Shown here: in pieces, positions 16,592-24,351 of the stretch
Numbering within the stretch: the stretch's first letter is position 1
Layout: the number at the start of each line of letters is the position of its first letter
Assembly: GCF_015668195.1 (NCBI RefSeq)
Contig: NZ_JADPFC010000006.1
Coordinates: forward strand, 1-64,000
Direction of reading: 5' to 3'
Source of the DNA: Romboutsia_C sp015668195
GTDB taxonomy: Bacteria; Bacillota; Clostridia; Peptostreptococcales; Peptostreptococcaceae
DNA: 64,000 nt
Notes under the pieces: generated by a model
The model's database searches: none
What the model was told of the DNA's origin: nothing
Seen by the model: only the letters and a program-made list of their open reading frames with translations
Position numbers and translations under genes: made by a program

Positions 16592-17089
16592 TTAGATATT
16601 TATAATCTCTACATATATATCTTCAAATTTTATTAATTCATTATCTATTTTATTTATAACTTCTTCATTAACGTCTATATATAATTTCACCATAGTAGTA
16701 GGTAGTTTAAACCTTTTCGGTCCTACTGATCCTGGGTTTATATATATTGTATTTCTTTCTTTAGTTATAGATAATTTATGGGAATGGCCATATATAATGA
16801 TATCAAAATCCTGATTATTTAAGTCTATATCTTTATCTCTTATATTATGTATTAAATATATTTTTTTACCTAATACATTTAATATTTCTTTTTTCTTGAT
16901 ATCCAAACTTTCTATATCTTTATCGCAATTACCTATTACTACCTTTACTTTAGCTATACTTTCTAAATCTTTAAGTAATTTTATATTTCCTATATCACCT
17001 GCATGAATTATAAGATTGCAATCTTTTAAGTTAGCTAACACTTCTTTTCTCAAAAGTCCATGTGTATCTGATATAACTCCAACAATCAT
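16592..17089 (-). CDS. YfcE/MJ0936-family metallophosphoesterase
   Basis: The 165-residue calcineurin-like phosphoesterase has all the metal-ligand motifs: SDTHG (residues 7-11), HAGDIG (30-35), GNCD, and GHSHK with NPGSVG near the end. Family members are Mn- or Ni-dependent phosphodiesterases of unknown physiological substrate. It stands alone between the DUF5685 operon and a short hypothetical gene on the same strand. Confidence 0.92.
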   Translation of the reverse strand: MIVGVISDTHGLLRKEVLANLKDCNLIIHAGDIGNIKLLKDLESIAKVKVVIGNCDKDIESLDIKKKEILNVLGKKIYLIHNIRDKDIDLNNQDFDIIIYGHSHKLSITKERNTIYINPGSVGPKRFKLPTTMVKLYIDVNEEVINKIDNELIKFEDIYVEIINI

Positions 17090-17145
17090 TATATTATCTC
17101 CTATATATTTATATCTTATATAATAAACCTTTTTTGTATATTTTA

Positions 17146-17177
17146 AAATAAGCTAGCAGAAATTATCTACTAGCTTA
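17146..17177 (-). terminator. Terminator after the 87-residue hypothetical gene
   Basis: A TAAGCTAG / CTAGCTTA stem is followed on the minus strand by TTTTAAAA. Confidence 0.65.
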
Positions 17178-17215
17178 CTTTAGATTATTATTTGATAATA
17201 TTTGTATCTAAATAC

Positions 17216-17479
17216 TCATAATATAAATTTATTTGTATCACCACAAGTGCTTTCAATTGTAACTACATCTAGCCCTTTATACTCCTTAAATAACCACTTT
17301 ATATCCTTCATGACTTGATTTACTTGATTGCTACTCAAGTTATTTATAAAATACTCTTTTCTCATATCCTTATAACTCTTATCTGTTAAAAAGTTCCTGA
17401 TTACTGTAAATGCAAATACATTTGGTACGCTACTTTCTGTACCTTTTTTGTGTCCTTTTCTTCTTGTATACATTCTCAT
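17216..17479 (-). CDS. Small basic hypothetical protein
   Basis: About 87 residues, with a basic N-terminus (MRMYTRRKGHKKG) and no recognised domain. The start is placed at the Met after GGAGGAG; a longer TTG reading would include the ribosome site itself. It lies between the c-di-GMP gene upstream and the phosphoesterase downstream, with its own terminator. Real coding is supported by the strong ribosome site and the terminator, not by homology. Confidence 0.6.
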   Translation of the reverse strand: MRMYTRRKGHKKGTESSVPNVFAFTVIRNFLTDKSYKDMRKEYFINNLSSNQVNQVMKDIKWLFKEYKGLDVVTIESTCGDTNKFIL

Positions 17480-17533
17480 TTTATACTCCTCCAAGACATA
17501 TTAACCTTAATTAAAGTATATATATCTTAGACT

Positions 17534-19336
17534 TTATGTATTACTAGATTTTTCTTTACTTATTATATCTATAAATATATCTGTAATCTTAGGGTCAAAT
17601 TGAGTACCTCTACAATGCATCATTTCTTTTATAGCATCTTCTTTATTTTTTACTATATTATATCCTCTATCACTAGTCATAGCATCATAGGAGTCCACTA
17701 TATTTACTATCCTAGCCATAATAGGAATTTCTTCTCCTTTAAGGCCCAATGGATACCCTTTACCATCATATCTTTCGTGATGCGCGAGAATACCTATAGC
17801 AACATGTGATAGTTCACTTGATGTTTGAAGTATTCTGTACCCTTTTTCTGTGTGAGATTTTATTATATTAAATTCTTCTTCAGTTAATTTTCCTTTTTTT
17901 AAGAGTATCTCTTCACTAATCCCTATTTTTCCTATATCATGTAACTTTGTTACTAGCTCTAATTCATCTAATTGAGCAGTTGTAAATCCTAGCCTTTTTC
18001 CTATTTTAATCGCATAATTTGTTAGCCTTTGAGTATGTTGTTCGGTTTCTAATTTTTTTTCTTGAAGGGATTTATTTAATGAAAATATTATGGAACTTCT
18101 TACGCTTTTAGAATTTAAAAACTTTTGTCTATATAACTTTTCTTCTGCTTCTTGGAGATTTGTATAAATATCTTCACCTAAACAATTTTTTATAGATGAT
18201 CCTAAAGAAATACTCATATCAATAAGATTAAAGTCACATTTTTCACATTCGTCAATTATTTTAGATATTGCTTCTTCACATTTTTGTTCATCACAATTTG
18301 GCATAAGTATAACAAATTCATCGCCACCCCACCTAAATATGAAGTCTTCCTCTCTAGTTACACTTTTTAATATCTTGGCCATTTCCTTTAATAATCTGTC
18401 TCCTTCAAGATGACCAAATGTATCATTTATAACTTTTAGACCATTAACATCTCCCATTATAACTCCTATAGGAAGATGTTCAATATTATTTAATTCTTCT
18501 TTTTTCTCCTCAAAACAAGCTCTATTGTATACCCCGGTTAAGCTATCGGTAAAACTAAGTTTCATTAGTTTTTCTTTAAGTTCTATTTTTTCAGTAACAT
18601 CACTAGATATACCTACTATTCCCCATACTTGATCTTGTTCATCTATAACTGGTACTTTTATAGTTTCTTCTATTCTTTCTCTCCCATCAGGACATTTGAT
18701 TCTTCGCTCAATAACTTTCATTTTTTTACTTTCTATTATTGCTTTATCTTCTTCCATAAATCCTCTAGCTACTTCTTCAGATACAGTTTGGGTTTCAATA
18801 TCATTCTTCCCTATCATGCTTTCTATTCCTAATGCATAATAATGTTCTTTCCATTTTTTATTATACCCTATATATTTACTGTCTCTATCTTTATAGAAAA
18901 TGTATTGTGGCAATGTATCTATTATTGTTCTTAATATATTTTCTCTCTCTTCTAATTTACTTTGCTTTTCCTTTAAAGGTGTTATATCTATTAATATACC
19001 AATTACACCTATCATTTCTTCGTATTCATTTATATAAGGAGTAACATAACACTGTCTAAATTTACCATTTATACACACTTCAAAATTTTTAGGCTTTTTA
19101 GTTATAATTACAGACTTAAAGTCTTCATTACATATATAATTATTGCTACATTCTAAGCATTTGTTATTTATTACACTTATATCTTCATTATTTCTAAAGT
19201 TGTATATATGTTTAAATGCCTTGTTCACGGCAATTAATTTCCCATCTAAATTTTTTATCCATATTGGAAATGGTATATTATCCATTATTATATTATTACT
19301 AGTTTGTGTATCTTCTTTCTCGGTTTTAAATAACAT
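17534..19336 (-). CDS. PAS-PAS-GGDEF-HD-GYP cyclic-di-GMP signalling protein
   Basis: The 600-residue cytoplasmic protein has no membrane segment. Two PAS domains (about 15-122 and 133-250) are followed by a GGDEF diguanylate cyclase domain (about 262-425; intact GGDEF at 337-341, inhibitory-site RxxD as REED at 328-331). The C-terminal HD-GYP phosphodiesterase domain (about 430-595) has HDIGKIG and HHERYDGKGYP. Both catalytic motifs look intact, so it may make or break c-di-GMP depending on its PAS input. The first PAS has a Cys cluster (CLECSNNYIC), which could bind a metal or heme cofactor or sense redox. It is transcribed alone. Confidence 0.93.
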   Translation of the reverse strand: MLFKTEKEDTQTSNNIIMDNIPFPIWIKNLDGKLIAVNKAFKHIYNFRNNEDISVINNKCLECSNNYICNEDFKSVIITKKPKNFEVCINGKFRQCYVTPYINEYEEMIGVIGILIDITPLKEKQSKLEERENILRTIIDTLPQYIFYKDRDSKYIGYNKKWKEHYYALGIESMIGKNDIETQTVSEEVARGFMEEDKAIIESKKMKVIERRIKCPDGRERIEETIKVPVIDEQDQVWGIVGISSDVTEKIELKEKLMKLSFTDSLTGVYNRACFEEKKEELNNIEHLPIGVIMGDVNGLKVINDTFGHLEGDRLLKEMAKILKSVTREEDFIFRWGGDEFVILMPNCDEQKCEEAISKIIDECEKCDFNLIDMSISLGSSIKNCLGEDIYTNLQEAEEKLYRQKFLNSKSVRSSIIFSLNKSLQEKKLETEQHTQRLTNYAIKIGKRLGFTTAQLDELELVTKLHDIGKIGISEEILLKKGKLTEEEFNIIKSHTEKGYRILQTSSELSHVAIGILAHHERYDGKGYPLGLKGEEIPIMARIVNIVDSYDAMTSDRGYNIVKNKEDAIKEMMHCRGTQFDPKITDIFIDIISKEKSSNT

Positions 19337-19616
19337 TAACCCTCTCCCCCTGTTTATTACTACCTAAATAATATTATAAAATAATGATTTTTATATTTCC
19401 ACATATATTAAATATATTAGATCATAAAAATATTTTACATTTTATATATTTCCTAACTCCCTTTAGGTCAAACATGTTATCTCTTTATCGCTTATTTAAA
19501 AATGGGTATTCTTAATTGTTTTTATACTAAATTTTATGAATAAAAATTTTGTATCCTTAATAGTATTAATTAAAGGTAAACAAGCCTAAGATTATTATCG
19601 ATATAAGGAGGATACT

Positions 19617-19892
19617 ATGTTAAATGTATTTGATAGAGATTTAAATGAAAAAACTAAATCTATAAGAAGTAAAGGGTATATTCCAGGTGTTATATATGGA
19701 AATAAATTAGATAGAAGCATACCTATTTCAGTATACAAAACAGATTTTACTAGATTAATAGATTCTAAAAATCATAATGGTTGTATTCAACTAAATCTAA
19801 ATAATCAAGTATACAAATGTATTATTACAGATGTTCAGATAGATAGTGTGAAAGATTTATTCTTACATATAGACTTTAAAGAAGCAAAATAA
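19617..19892 (+). CDS. Ribosomal protein bL25 N-terminal-domain protein (short form)
   Basis: The 91-residue protein matches the 5S-rRNA-binding N-terminal domain of bL25 (SIRSKGYIPGVIYG near the start, VQIDSVKDLFLHIDF at the end). Firmicute general stress L25/Ctc proteins usually carry a second C-terminal beta domain of about 100 residues; this one has only the first, like the short E. coli form. It is a single gene with AAGGAGG before the ATG and a terminator immediately after. It could be the ribosomal L25 or a stress-related paralogue. Confidence 0.85.
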   Translation: MLNVFDRDLNEKTKSIRSKGYIPGVIYGNKLDRSIPISVYKTDFTRLIDSKNHNGCIQLNLNNQVYKCIITDVQIDSVKDLFLHIDFKEAK

Positions 19893-19897
19893 AATAT

Positions 19898-19926
19898 AAA
19901 AAAGGAGAGTGAAACTCTCCTTTTTT
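19898..19926. terminator. Terminator after the L25-like gene
   Basis: A perfect AAAAAAGGAGAG / CTCTCCTTTTTT stem with a 5-nt loop, flanked by T and A runs. Confidence 0.9.
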
Positions 19927-19989
19927 ATATTTTAACATTAGTATCTGTCAATCAATATTCTTTTATATATTCAATTATATTTACTACAA

Positions 19990-21393
19990 TTACATTATTT
20001 GTTCTAAACTAGAATTTTGATCATTAGATGACTTGTGCTTTTTATATTTCTCAATTGTTAAAATCATACATAGTATAGTTAACGTAATTAGTTCAGCTAA
20101 AGGTAGTGATAAGAAAACTCCTCTAACACCTATTATTGGAGGTAAAATCATTGTTAATACAAACTGAAACAAAAATCCCCTTCCTACTGACAATATGTTA
20201 GCATATATATTTTTTCCTATGGCTTGATAATATCCACTCATTGCAAATATGACACCTATGACAGGGCTTCCTAAACAATATATTAATATTTCGTTATATG
20301 CAAATTCTATATTTTCACTACTTATTCCAAAGATTTGTATAAGTTCTCTTCCAAATGAATTAATTCCTATGTATACTAATGTTCCACCTATTGCACATAT
20401 ACCAATAGTTATATATAATAATTGTCTCATTCTCTTTATTTTGTTCGCTCCATAATGATATCCTATAAGAGGTTGTAGTCCTTGAGATATACCCATGCAA
20501 GTATTAACTAAGAAACAATTAATATAAGTTGCAACTGTATATATAGCAACATCTACCGTAGTTCCATATAAGTACATTGTTTTATTTTGAACAAATAATA
20601 TTATTCCGTATGATAACTGTATTGCAAAACTTACAAATCCTATTTTAAGTATTTCTTTTAATATACTTACATCTATTTTTAAATACTCTTTCTTAATCTT
20701 TATATTAGCGTTTCCTTTTACAAAGTAGTATAGTGATACAACTGTTGATATAAATATACTAGCACTAGTTGCCATAGCAGCACCCTTAACCCCATATCCA
20801 AGTTTCATAACAAGCACCCAGTCTAATATGATATTACAAATAGCACCTATTCCTATCATCATCATTGATAACTGTGGTCTACCATCTGCTCTTACTATTG
20901 GATTTAGTGCTGTTGAAAACAAATATGGTATGGTTATTAAGTAAATTACACTATAATATTCTCTTGCATTTTCTATAGTATCTTTTTCTGCCCCTAACAT
21001 CTTAAGTATAGGCTCTCTAAACATAAACCCTAAAATCATAATTATTGCGCCTATTAGTACTATAGATGTTACAGATGTTCCTAAACACTTTTGAGCACTT
21101 TCTTTATCTTGTTTTCCAATATGTATGGCAATTATGCTACTTGACCCAATCCCTATCATAAGGCCTGTTCCAACTATAACAGTTACAGCTGGCCAAACTA
21201 TATTAACGCTTGCAAGACCTACCTCTCCCACTCCCTGACCTACAAATATACCATCTACCATAGTATAAATAGTATTTAGTACAACACCAATAACTGATGC
21301 AATTACAAACTTTGCCCATACTTTATGTATTGGTACGTTTAGAACTTGTTCTATTTTCATCTCCTTATTTTTATCCCCCTTTAATTTCACCAT
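19990..21393 (-). CDS. MATE-family efflux transporter
   Basis: The 467-residue protein has about 12 membrane helices and the MATE architecture: two six-helix halves, an early MVDGIFVGQGVGEVGLA-type segment, and the matching NTCMGISQGLQPLIGYHYGA segment in the second half. It would export drugs or metabolites in exchange for Na+ or H+. The start is uncertain. The upstream Met lacks a clear ribosome site; the second (11 residues in, MKIEQVL) has AAGGAG directly touching it and AGGGGG further back. It is a single gene between the L25-like gene and the htpG remnant. Confidence 0.9.
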   Translation of the reverse strand: MVKLKGDKNKEMKIEQVLNVPIHKVWAKFVIASVIGVVLNTIYTMVDGIFVGQGVGEVGLASVNIVWPAVTVIVGTGLMIGIGSSSIIAIHIGKQDKESAQKCLGTSVTSIVLIGAIIMILGFMFREPILKMLGAEKDTIENAREYYSVIYLITIPYLFSTALNPIVRADGRPQLSMMMIGIGAICNIILDWVLVMKLGYGVKGAAMATSASIFISTVVSLYYFVKGNANIKIKKEYLKIDVSILKEILKIGFVSFAIQLSYGIILFVQNKTMYLYGTTVDVAIYTVATYINCFLVNTCMGISQGLQPLIGYHYGANKIKRMRQLLYITIGICAIGGTLVYIGINSFGRELIQIFGISSENIEFAYNEILIYCLGSPVIGVIFAMSGYYQAIGKNIYANILSVGRGFLFQFVLTMILPPIIGVRGVFLSLPLAELITLTILCMILTIEKYKKHKSSNDQNSSLEQIM

Positions 21394-21570
21394 AAATAGC
21401 TACAGATAAGGCTATTTATAGTCTATTTCTCTAGCTTGAACATTATTTAATTTTCAGTTTCCTTTGCATATTATAGCACCTTATTATACAGATTGATAGA
21501 ATGTTTTTAAACTGTAATAATTTTATTTTTTACCAATATTAACATGGTATTTATATATAGTTTTACAAAT

Positions 21571-21930
21571 TTAAAATAAAAAAATCATAGAGATTTTTAT
21601 GTTCTCTACGATTTTTTTATATTCTATATAGATATTAAATTGTTCCATTAATTTATTATTTCTTTTTATAAGTTCATCTAATTCACTTGGACTTAATTCT
21701 TTATTAGACAATAATGCTATATCTACTATCTGATTACAAATTAACTCTACTTGTTCTTTCTTACTTTCATTATCTTTTAATGTAATAAGATTTTTGATTA
21801 TAGAACTATTGTTGTTTATAACTAATGTTTTCTCTTCTTCAAAATCCATACCAAAGTTCATTCCTGCAAATTGAGATTTCATCTCTGCCATTCTTCTACT
21901 TTGTTTAGATATTAATATAATAGCTGGAGT
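21571..21930 (-). pseudogene. htpG: Truncated htpG (Hsp90) 3' fragment
   Basis: The minus-strand frame from just after an in-frame stop (21931-21933) reads TPAIILISKQSRRMAEM, then QFAGMNFGMDFEEEKTLVIN and a KKEQVELICNQIVDIALLSN segment. This matches the last 110 or so residues of clostridial HtpG. The ATPase and middle domains (about 500 residues) are absent; upstream lies the unrelated DUF4179 gene and its terminator. The reading frame ends inside the hairpin terminator at 21578-21618, with a tail (IYIEYKKIVENIKISMIFLF) not typical of HtpG. A 106-residue reading from an internal Met is possible but is unlikely to be a working chaperone. Confidence 0.75.
21578..21618 (-). terminator. Terminator at the end of the htpG remnant
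   Basis: A 15-bp stem (AAAAAATC.TAGAGA with its complement) holds one position that pairs as G-U only when read on the minus strand. This indicates a true minus-strand terminator left over from htpG. Confidence 0.8.
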
Positions 21931-21963
21931 TTAAATTATTTAGTTAATCTTACATAGAAAAAT

Positions 21964-21996
21964 AAAAGCTACTCATTTTTATAAAGTAGCCTTTAT
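21964..21996 (-). terminator. Terminator after the first sigma/DUF4179 operon
   Basis: A GCTACT / AGTAGC stem is extended by ATAAAG / TTTTAT-type flanks, just past the DUF4179 stop. Confidence 0.65.
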
Positions 21997-22000
21997 ATTT

Positions 22001-23407
22001 CTATTTATTATTATCTTTTTCTAAATCTATTTTTATTTGCTTATCATATAATAGTCTCATAGAATTTTGTGTAAAAGTAGATACTTTGCTTATATTTCTT
22101 ATATCATCTAAATTATTATCGTGTCCTTCAAGGTCCAGTATTGTTGTGTATCTACCTGTTCTTCTATCTATTGATTCTTTTATAGTGCTACTTATATTTA
22201 ATTCTTTTCCATCTTTATCAAAGAACCACAATTGAGCATAACGTGGTTCTACACCATCTTTATAGTAAGTATATCTTATTTCTTTATCTGTAATCTGGAT
22301 ATCTTCTACAATTAGTTTTCCATGTTCACTAGTTTCAAATACTATTGGTAATTTATCTATACTTTGTGGTTCTAAATCGTAATTTTCTATTGTTTCATCA
22401 TATGATATAGGAACTAATGTCAATGATTTTGTATTTTTATCTGCCTTTAAAAATTCATATGAGTTAGTTGCTATCCCAGTTTCTGGGTTCGGTCCACTAC
22501 CTCCTTTATCTACTACATCCAATGATTTTCCATCTTGATCAAATAACGCAAATGAATTTCCTAACATAGGACTCCAATCATCAAAAGTTTTAGTGCTCTT
22601 TTCATTTATAACTATTTTATTTGCAAGTGGAGATATTATTACTTTTTCTATATTTATATTATGGTTTACGTCTACTTTTTTCCCGTCATAGTCATAAGTA
22701 CTATTTACTATAAAGTCTTTATTTATATCATAATTATATGTTTCTTCAATAGCTCTAGATTTATCTACCTTAGTAAATATACTCCAATTCCCTTTAGTTC
22801 CAAATATTTCATCAATTCGTAGCTCAATCTCAGTATTATTAGGTATCTCAATATTGCTTACATCTATTTTTCTCATACCTTTTAATTCATTGTCAGATAC
22901 ATATGTAGCTTCTTGCTCTATTATTTCTCCTTCTATTACATCTTTACCGTCTATATATAGCTTTTCTATAGGATTTGCAAAATATGCTTCTTTATACGAT
23001 TTGTCTATTTCTTTTATATTCTTATCAGTTTTTACTGTATGGAAGATAGTAATATAATTATCATCTACCGATATACTGTTTATTGTAAACTCTATTCCTT
23101 TATCTTCTACAGTTAAATTTAAATCTACTCCTGTTTTTTCTAAATCTTTTTTATCTGACTCATATAAAGACTCTTTATTATCATAGAAATAATTTAATAT
23201 GTTTTTTATTATAGGTATAGAATCAGCTATAGAAGGATTCATTATGCCCACTCCAATTATTCCAGTTCCTATAGCAAGTATTGTAATTGATGCTATTCCT
23301 AGTTCTTTATATTTTCTTCTTTTATTATAATCAATACCTCTCTTAATTGCATTTTTAGTTACTTCATCTATATTGCTTGGAATTTTTATATCATCAAATT
23401 TACTCAT
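22001..23407 (-). CDS. DUF4179-domain protein, probable membrane anti-sigma factor (pair 1)
   Basis: The 468-residue protein has a short cytoplasmic N-terminus with a pattern like other anti-sigma proteins (PSNIDEVTKNAIKRGIDY), one membrane helix (about 39-58) and a large extracytoplasmic domain. That domain begins with the DUF4179 region (IADSIPIIKNILNYF) and continues with beta-rich segments. Its start overlaps the end of the sigma factor gene by 8 bp, so the two are translationally coupled. This is the usual arrangement for a sigma factor and the membrane protein that holds it; regulation by binding is inferred, not shown. Confidence 0.8.
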   Translation of the reverse strand: MSKFDDIKIPSNIDEVTKNAIKRGIDYNKRRKYKELGIASITILAIGTGIIGVGIMNPSIADSIPIIKNILNYFYDNKESLYESDKKDLEKTGVDLNLTVEDKGIEFTINSISVDDNYITIFHTVKTDKNIKEIDKSYKEAYFANPIEKLYIDGKDVIEGEIIEQEATYVSDNELKGMRKIDVSNIEIPNNTEIELRIDEIFGTKGNWSIFTKVDKSRAIEETYNYDINKDFIVNSTYDYDGKKVDVNHNINIEKVIISPLANKIVINEKSTKTFDDWSPMLGNSFALFDQDGKSLDVVDKGGSGPNPETGIATNSYEFLKADKNTKSLTLVPISYDETIENYDLEPQSIDKLPIVFETSEHGKLIVEDIQITDKEIRYTYYKDGVEPRYAQLWFFDKDGKELNISSTIKESIDRRTGRYTTILDLEGHDNNLDDIRNISKVSTFTQNSMRLLYDKQIKIDLEKDNNK

Positions 23408-23975
23408 TATTTTCCTCCTTCAATATATCGTATAACTTCTTTTTACCTCTTCTTATGTATGATTTTACTGTATTTTCATTACACTCCATAACTTCTGCAA
23501 TCTGAGATGTTGTTAAATCTTGAAAGTATTGAAGTATTATAGGTGTTTTATATTTTTCATCTAATGAATCTATTGCATCATATAAATCTATATTTTCTTC
23601 TATGCTCGAATAAGATATTTCCCCTATGTAGTCTTCAACTTCCTCATCTTGAAATTTACTATAATGCCTATTTTTCATATTTACATTGTTTATAAGTATT
23701 TTAGTTATCCAAGTCTTAAATAGATTTTGATTCCTAAGTTTGGAAATATTTATATATGCTTTATATACAGTTTCTTGATAAATATCTAATGCATCATGCT
23801 CATTTTTAGTATACAAAAATGCTGTTTTATAAAGATATTCTTTGTACATATTTATTATTTTTTCAAAAGACTCATCACAACCACTTTGAGCTTGTTCTAT
23901 TAGTTTGTACTCATTATATTCTCTTTGTTTTTTATTAAAAAATTTAATCTTTTTCATAGCTATATTTTCAATCAT
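23400..23975 (-). CDS. ECF-type RNA polymerase sigma factor (pair 1)
   Basis: The 191-residue protein has sigma region 2 (YKTAFLYTKNEHDALDIYQETVYKAY, about 60-85, then TWITKILINN) and region 4 (LTTSQIAEVMECNENTVKSYIRRGKKKL) and nothing else, as in extracytoplasmic-function sigma factors. The start is placed at MIENIAM because GGGGGAGG lies six bases before it; a 21-residue longer reading has no ribosome site. It is coupled to the DUF4179 gene downstream and similar to the second pair at 24352-26402. Confidence 0.92.
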   Translation of the reverse strand: MIENIAMKKIKFFNKKQREYNEYKLIEQAQSGCDESFEKIINMYKEYLYKTAFLYTKNEHDALDIYQETVYKAYINISKLRNQNLFKTWITKILINNVNMKNRHYSKFQDEEVEDYIGEISYSSIEENIDLYDAIDSLDEKYKTPIILQYFQDLTTSQIAEVMECNENTVKSYIRRGKKKLYDILKEENNE

Positions 23976-24143
23976 TTTACCCTCCCCCGTAATCATGATC
24001 ACATATATTAGATGAATGAGGTGTTTATATAGTTGCAAAATTTTTTATTTTTTAATTAATATTTTCATACTATTCGTGACAGTATTAATTTTATACTTTT
24101 AATATAAACTATTTATTAACTCATTCCTTTTATAATCAATAAA

Positions 24144-24206
24144 AAATTCGCTTCGCTTAAGCCACTGCGTGGGCGCTACACTTCATATCGCCAACGACTT
24201 CGTCCA
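24144..24206. repeat. GC-rich element sharing a hairpin with the rrn leader
   Basis: This stretch of about 60 bp is over half G+C, in a neighbourhood far richer in A+T. At 24157-24180 it contains a hairpin (AGC-CAC-TGC-GTG-GGC-GCT) that matches 448-471 of the rRNA leader (AGC-GAC-TGT-GTC-GGC-GCT) apart from a few bases. Two of the changes keep the stem paired. It is probably a dispersed structured element; I cannot tell on which strand it acts. Confidence 0.55.
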
Positions 24207-24306
24207 TTGGTTAAAATATCTTTTTTACGCTATACAAACTGATTGGTATTTCTTAACTGCAATAGTTACCCATAGTTTTTTAAGTATCATAATTTCCTTA
24301 AGCGTA
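24207..24306. other. Intergenic region with long inverted repeat
   Basis: Between the two sigma operons (23976-24351, no supported gene), perfect 12-bp arms CTTTTTTACGCT (24220-24231) and AGCGTAAAAAAG (24301-24312) enclose 69 bp that holds a smaller ATAC/GTAT hairpin. It could be part of a structured RNA or of the terminator region of the upstream operon. The promoter of the pair 1 operon should also lie in this gap; I see no clear -35/-10. Confidence 0.4.
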
Positions 24307-24343
24307 AAAAAGAGAAAGCATATTTTACTTTACACTTTCTCTT
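24307..24343 (-). terminator. Terminator after the second sigma/DUF4179 operon
   Basis: A perfect AAGAGAAAG / CTTTCTCTT stem with a 16-nt loop is followed on the minus strand by TTTTTTA. Confidence 0.8.
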
Positions 24344-24351
24344 GTAATCTA

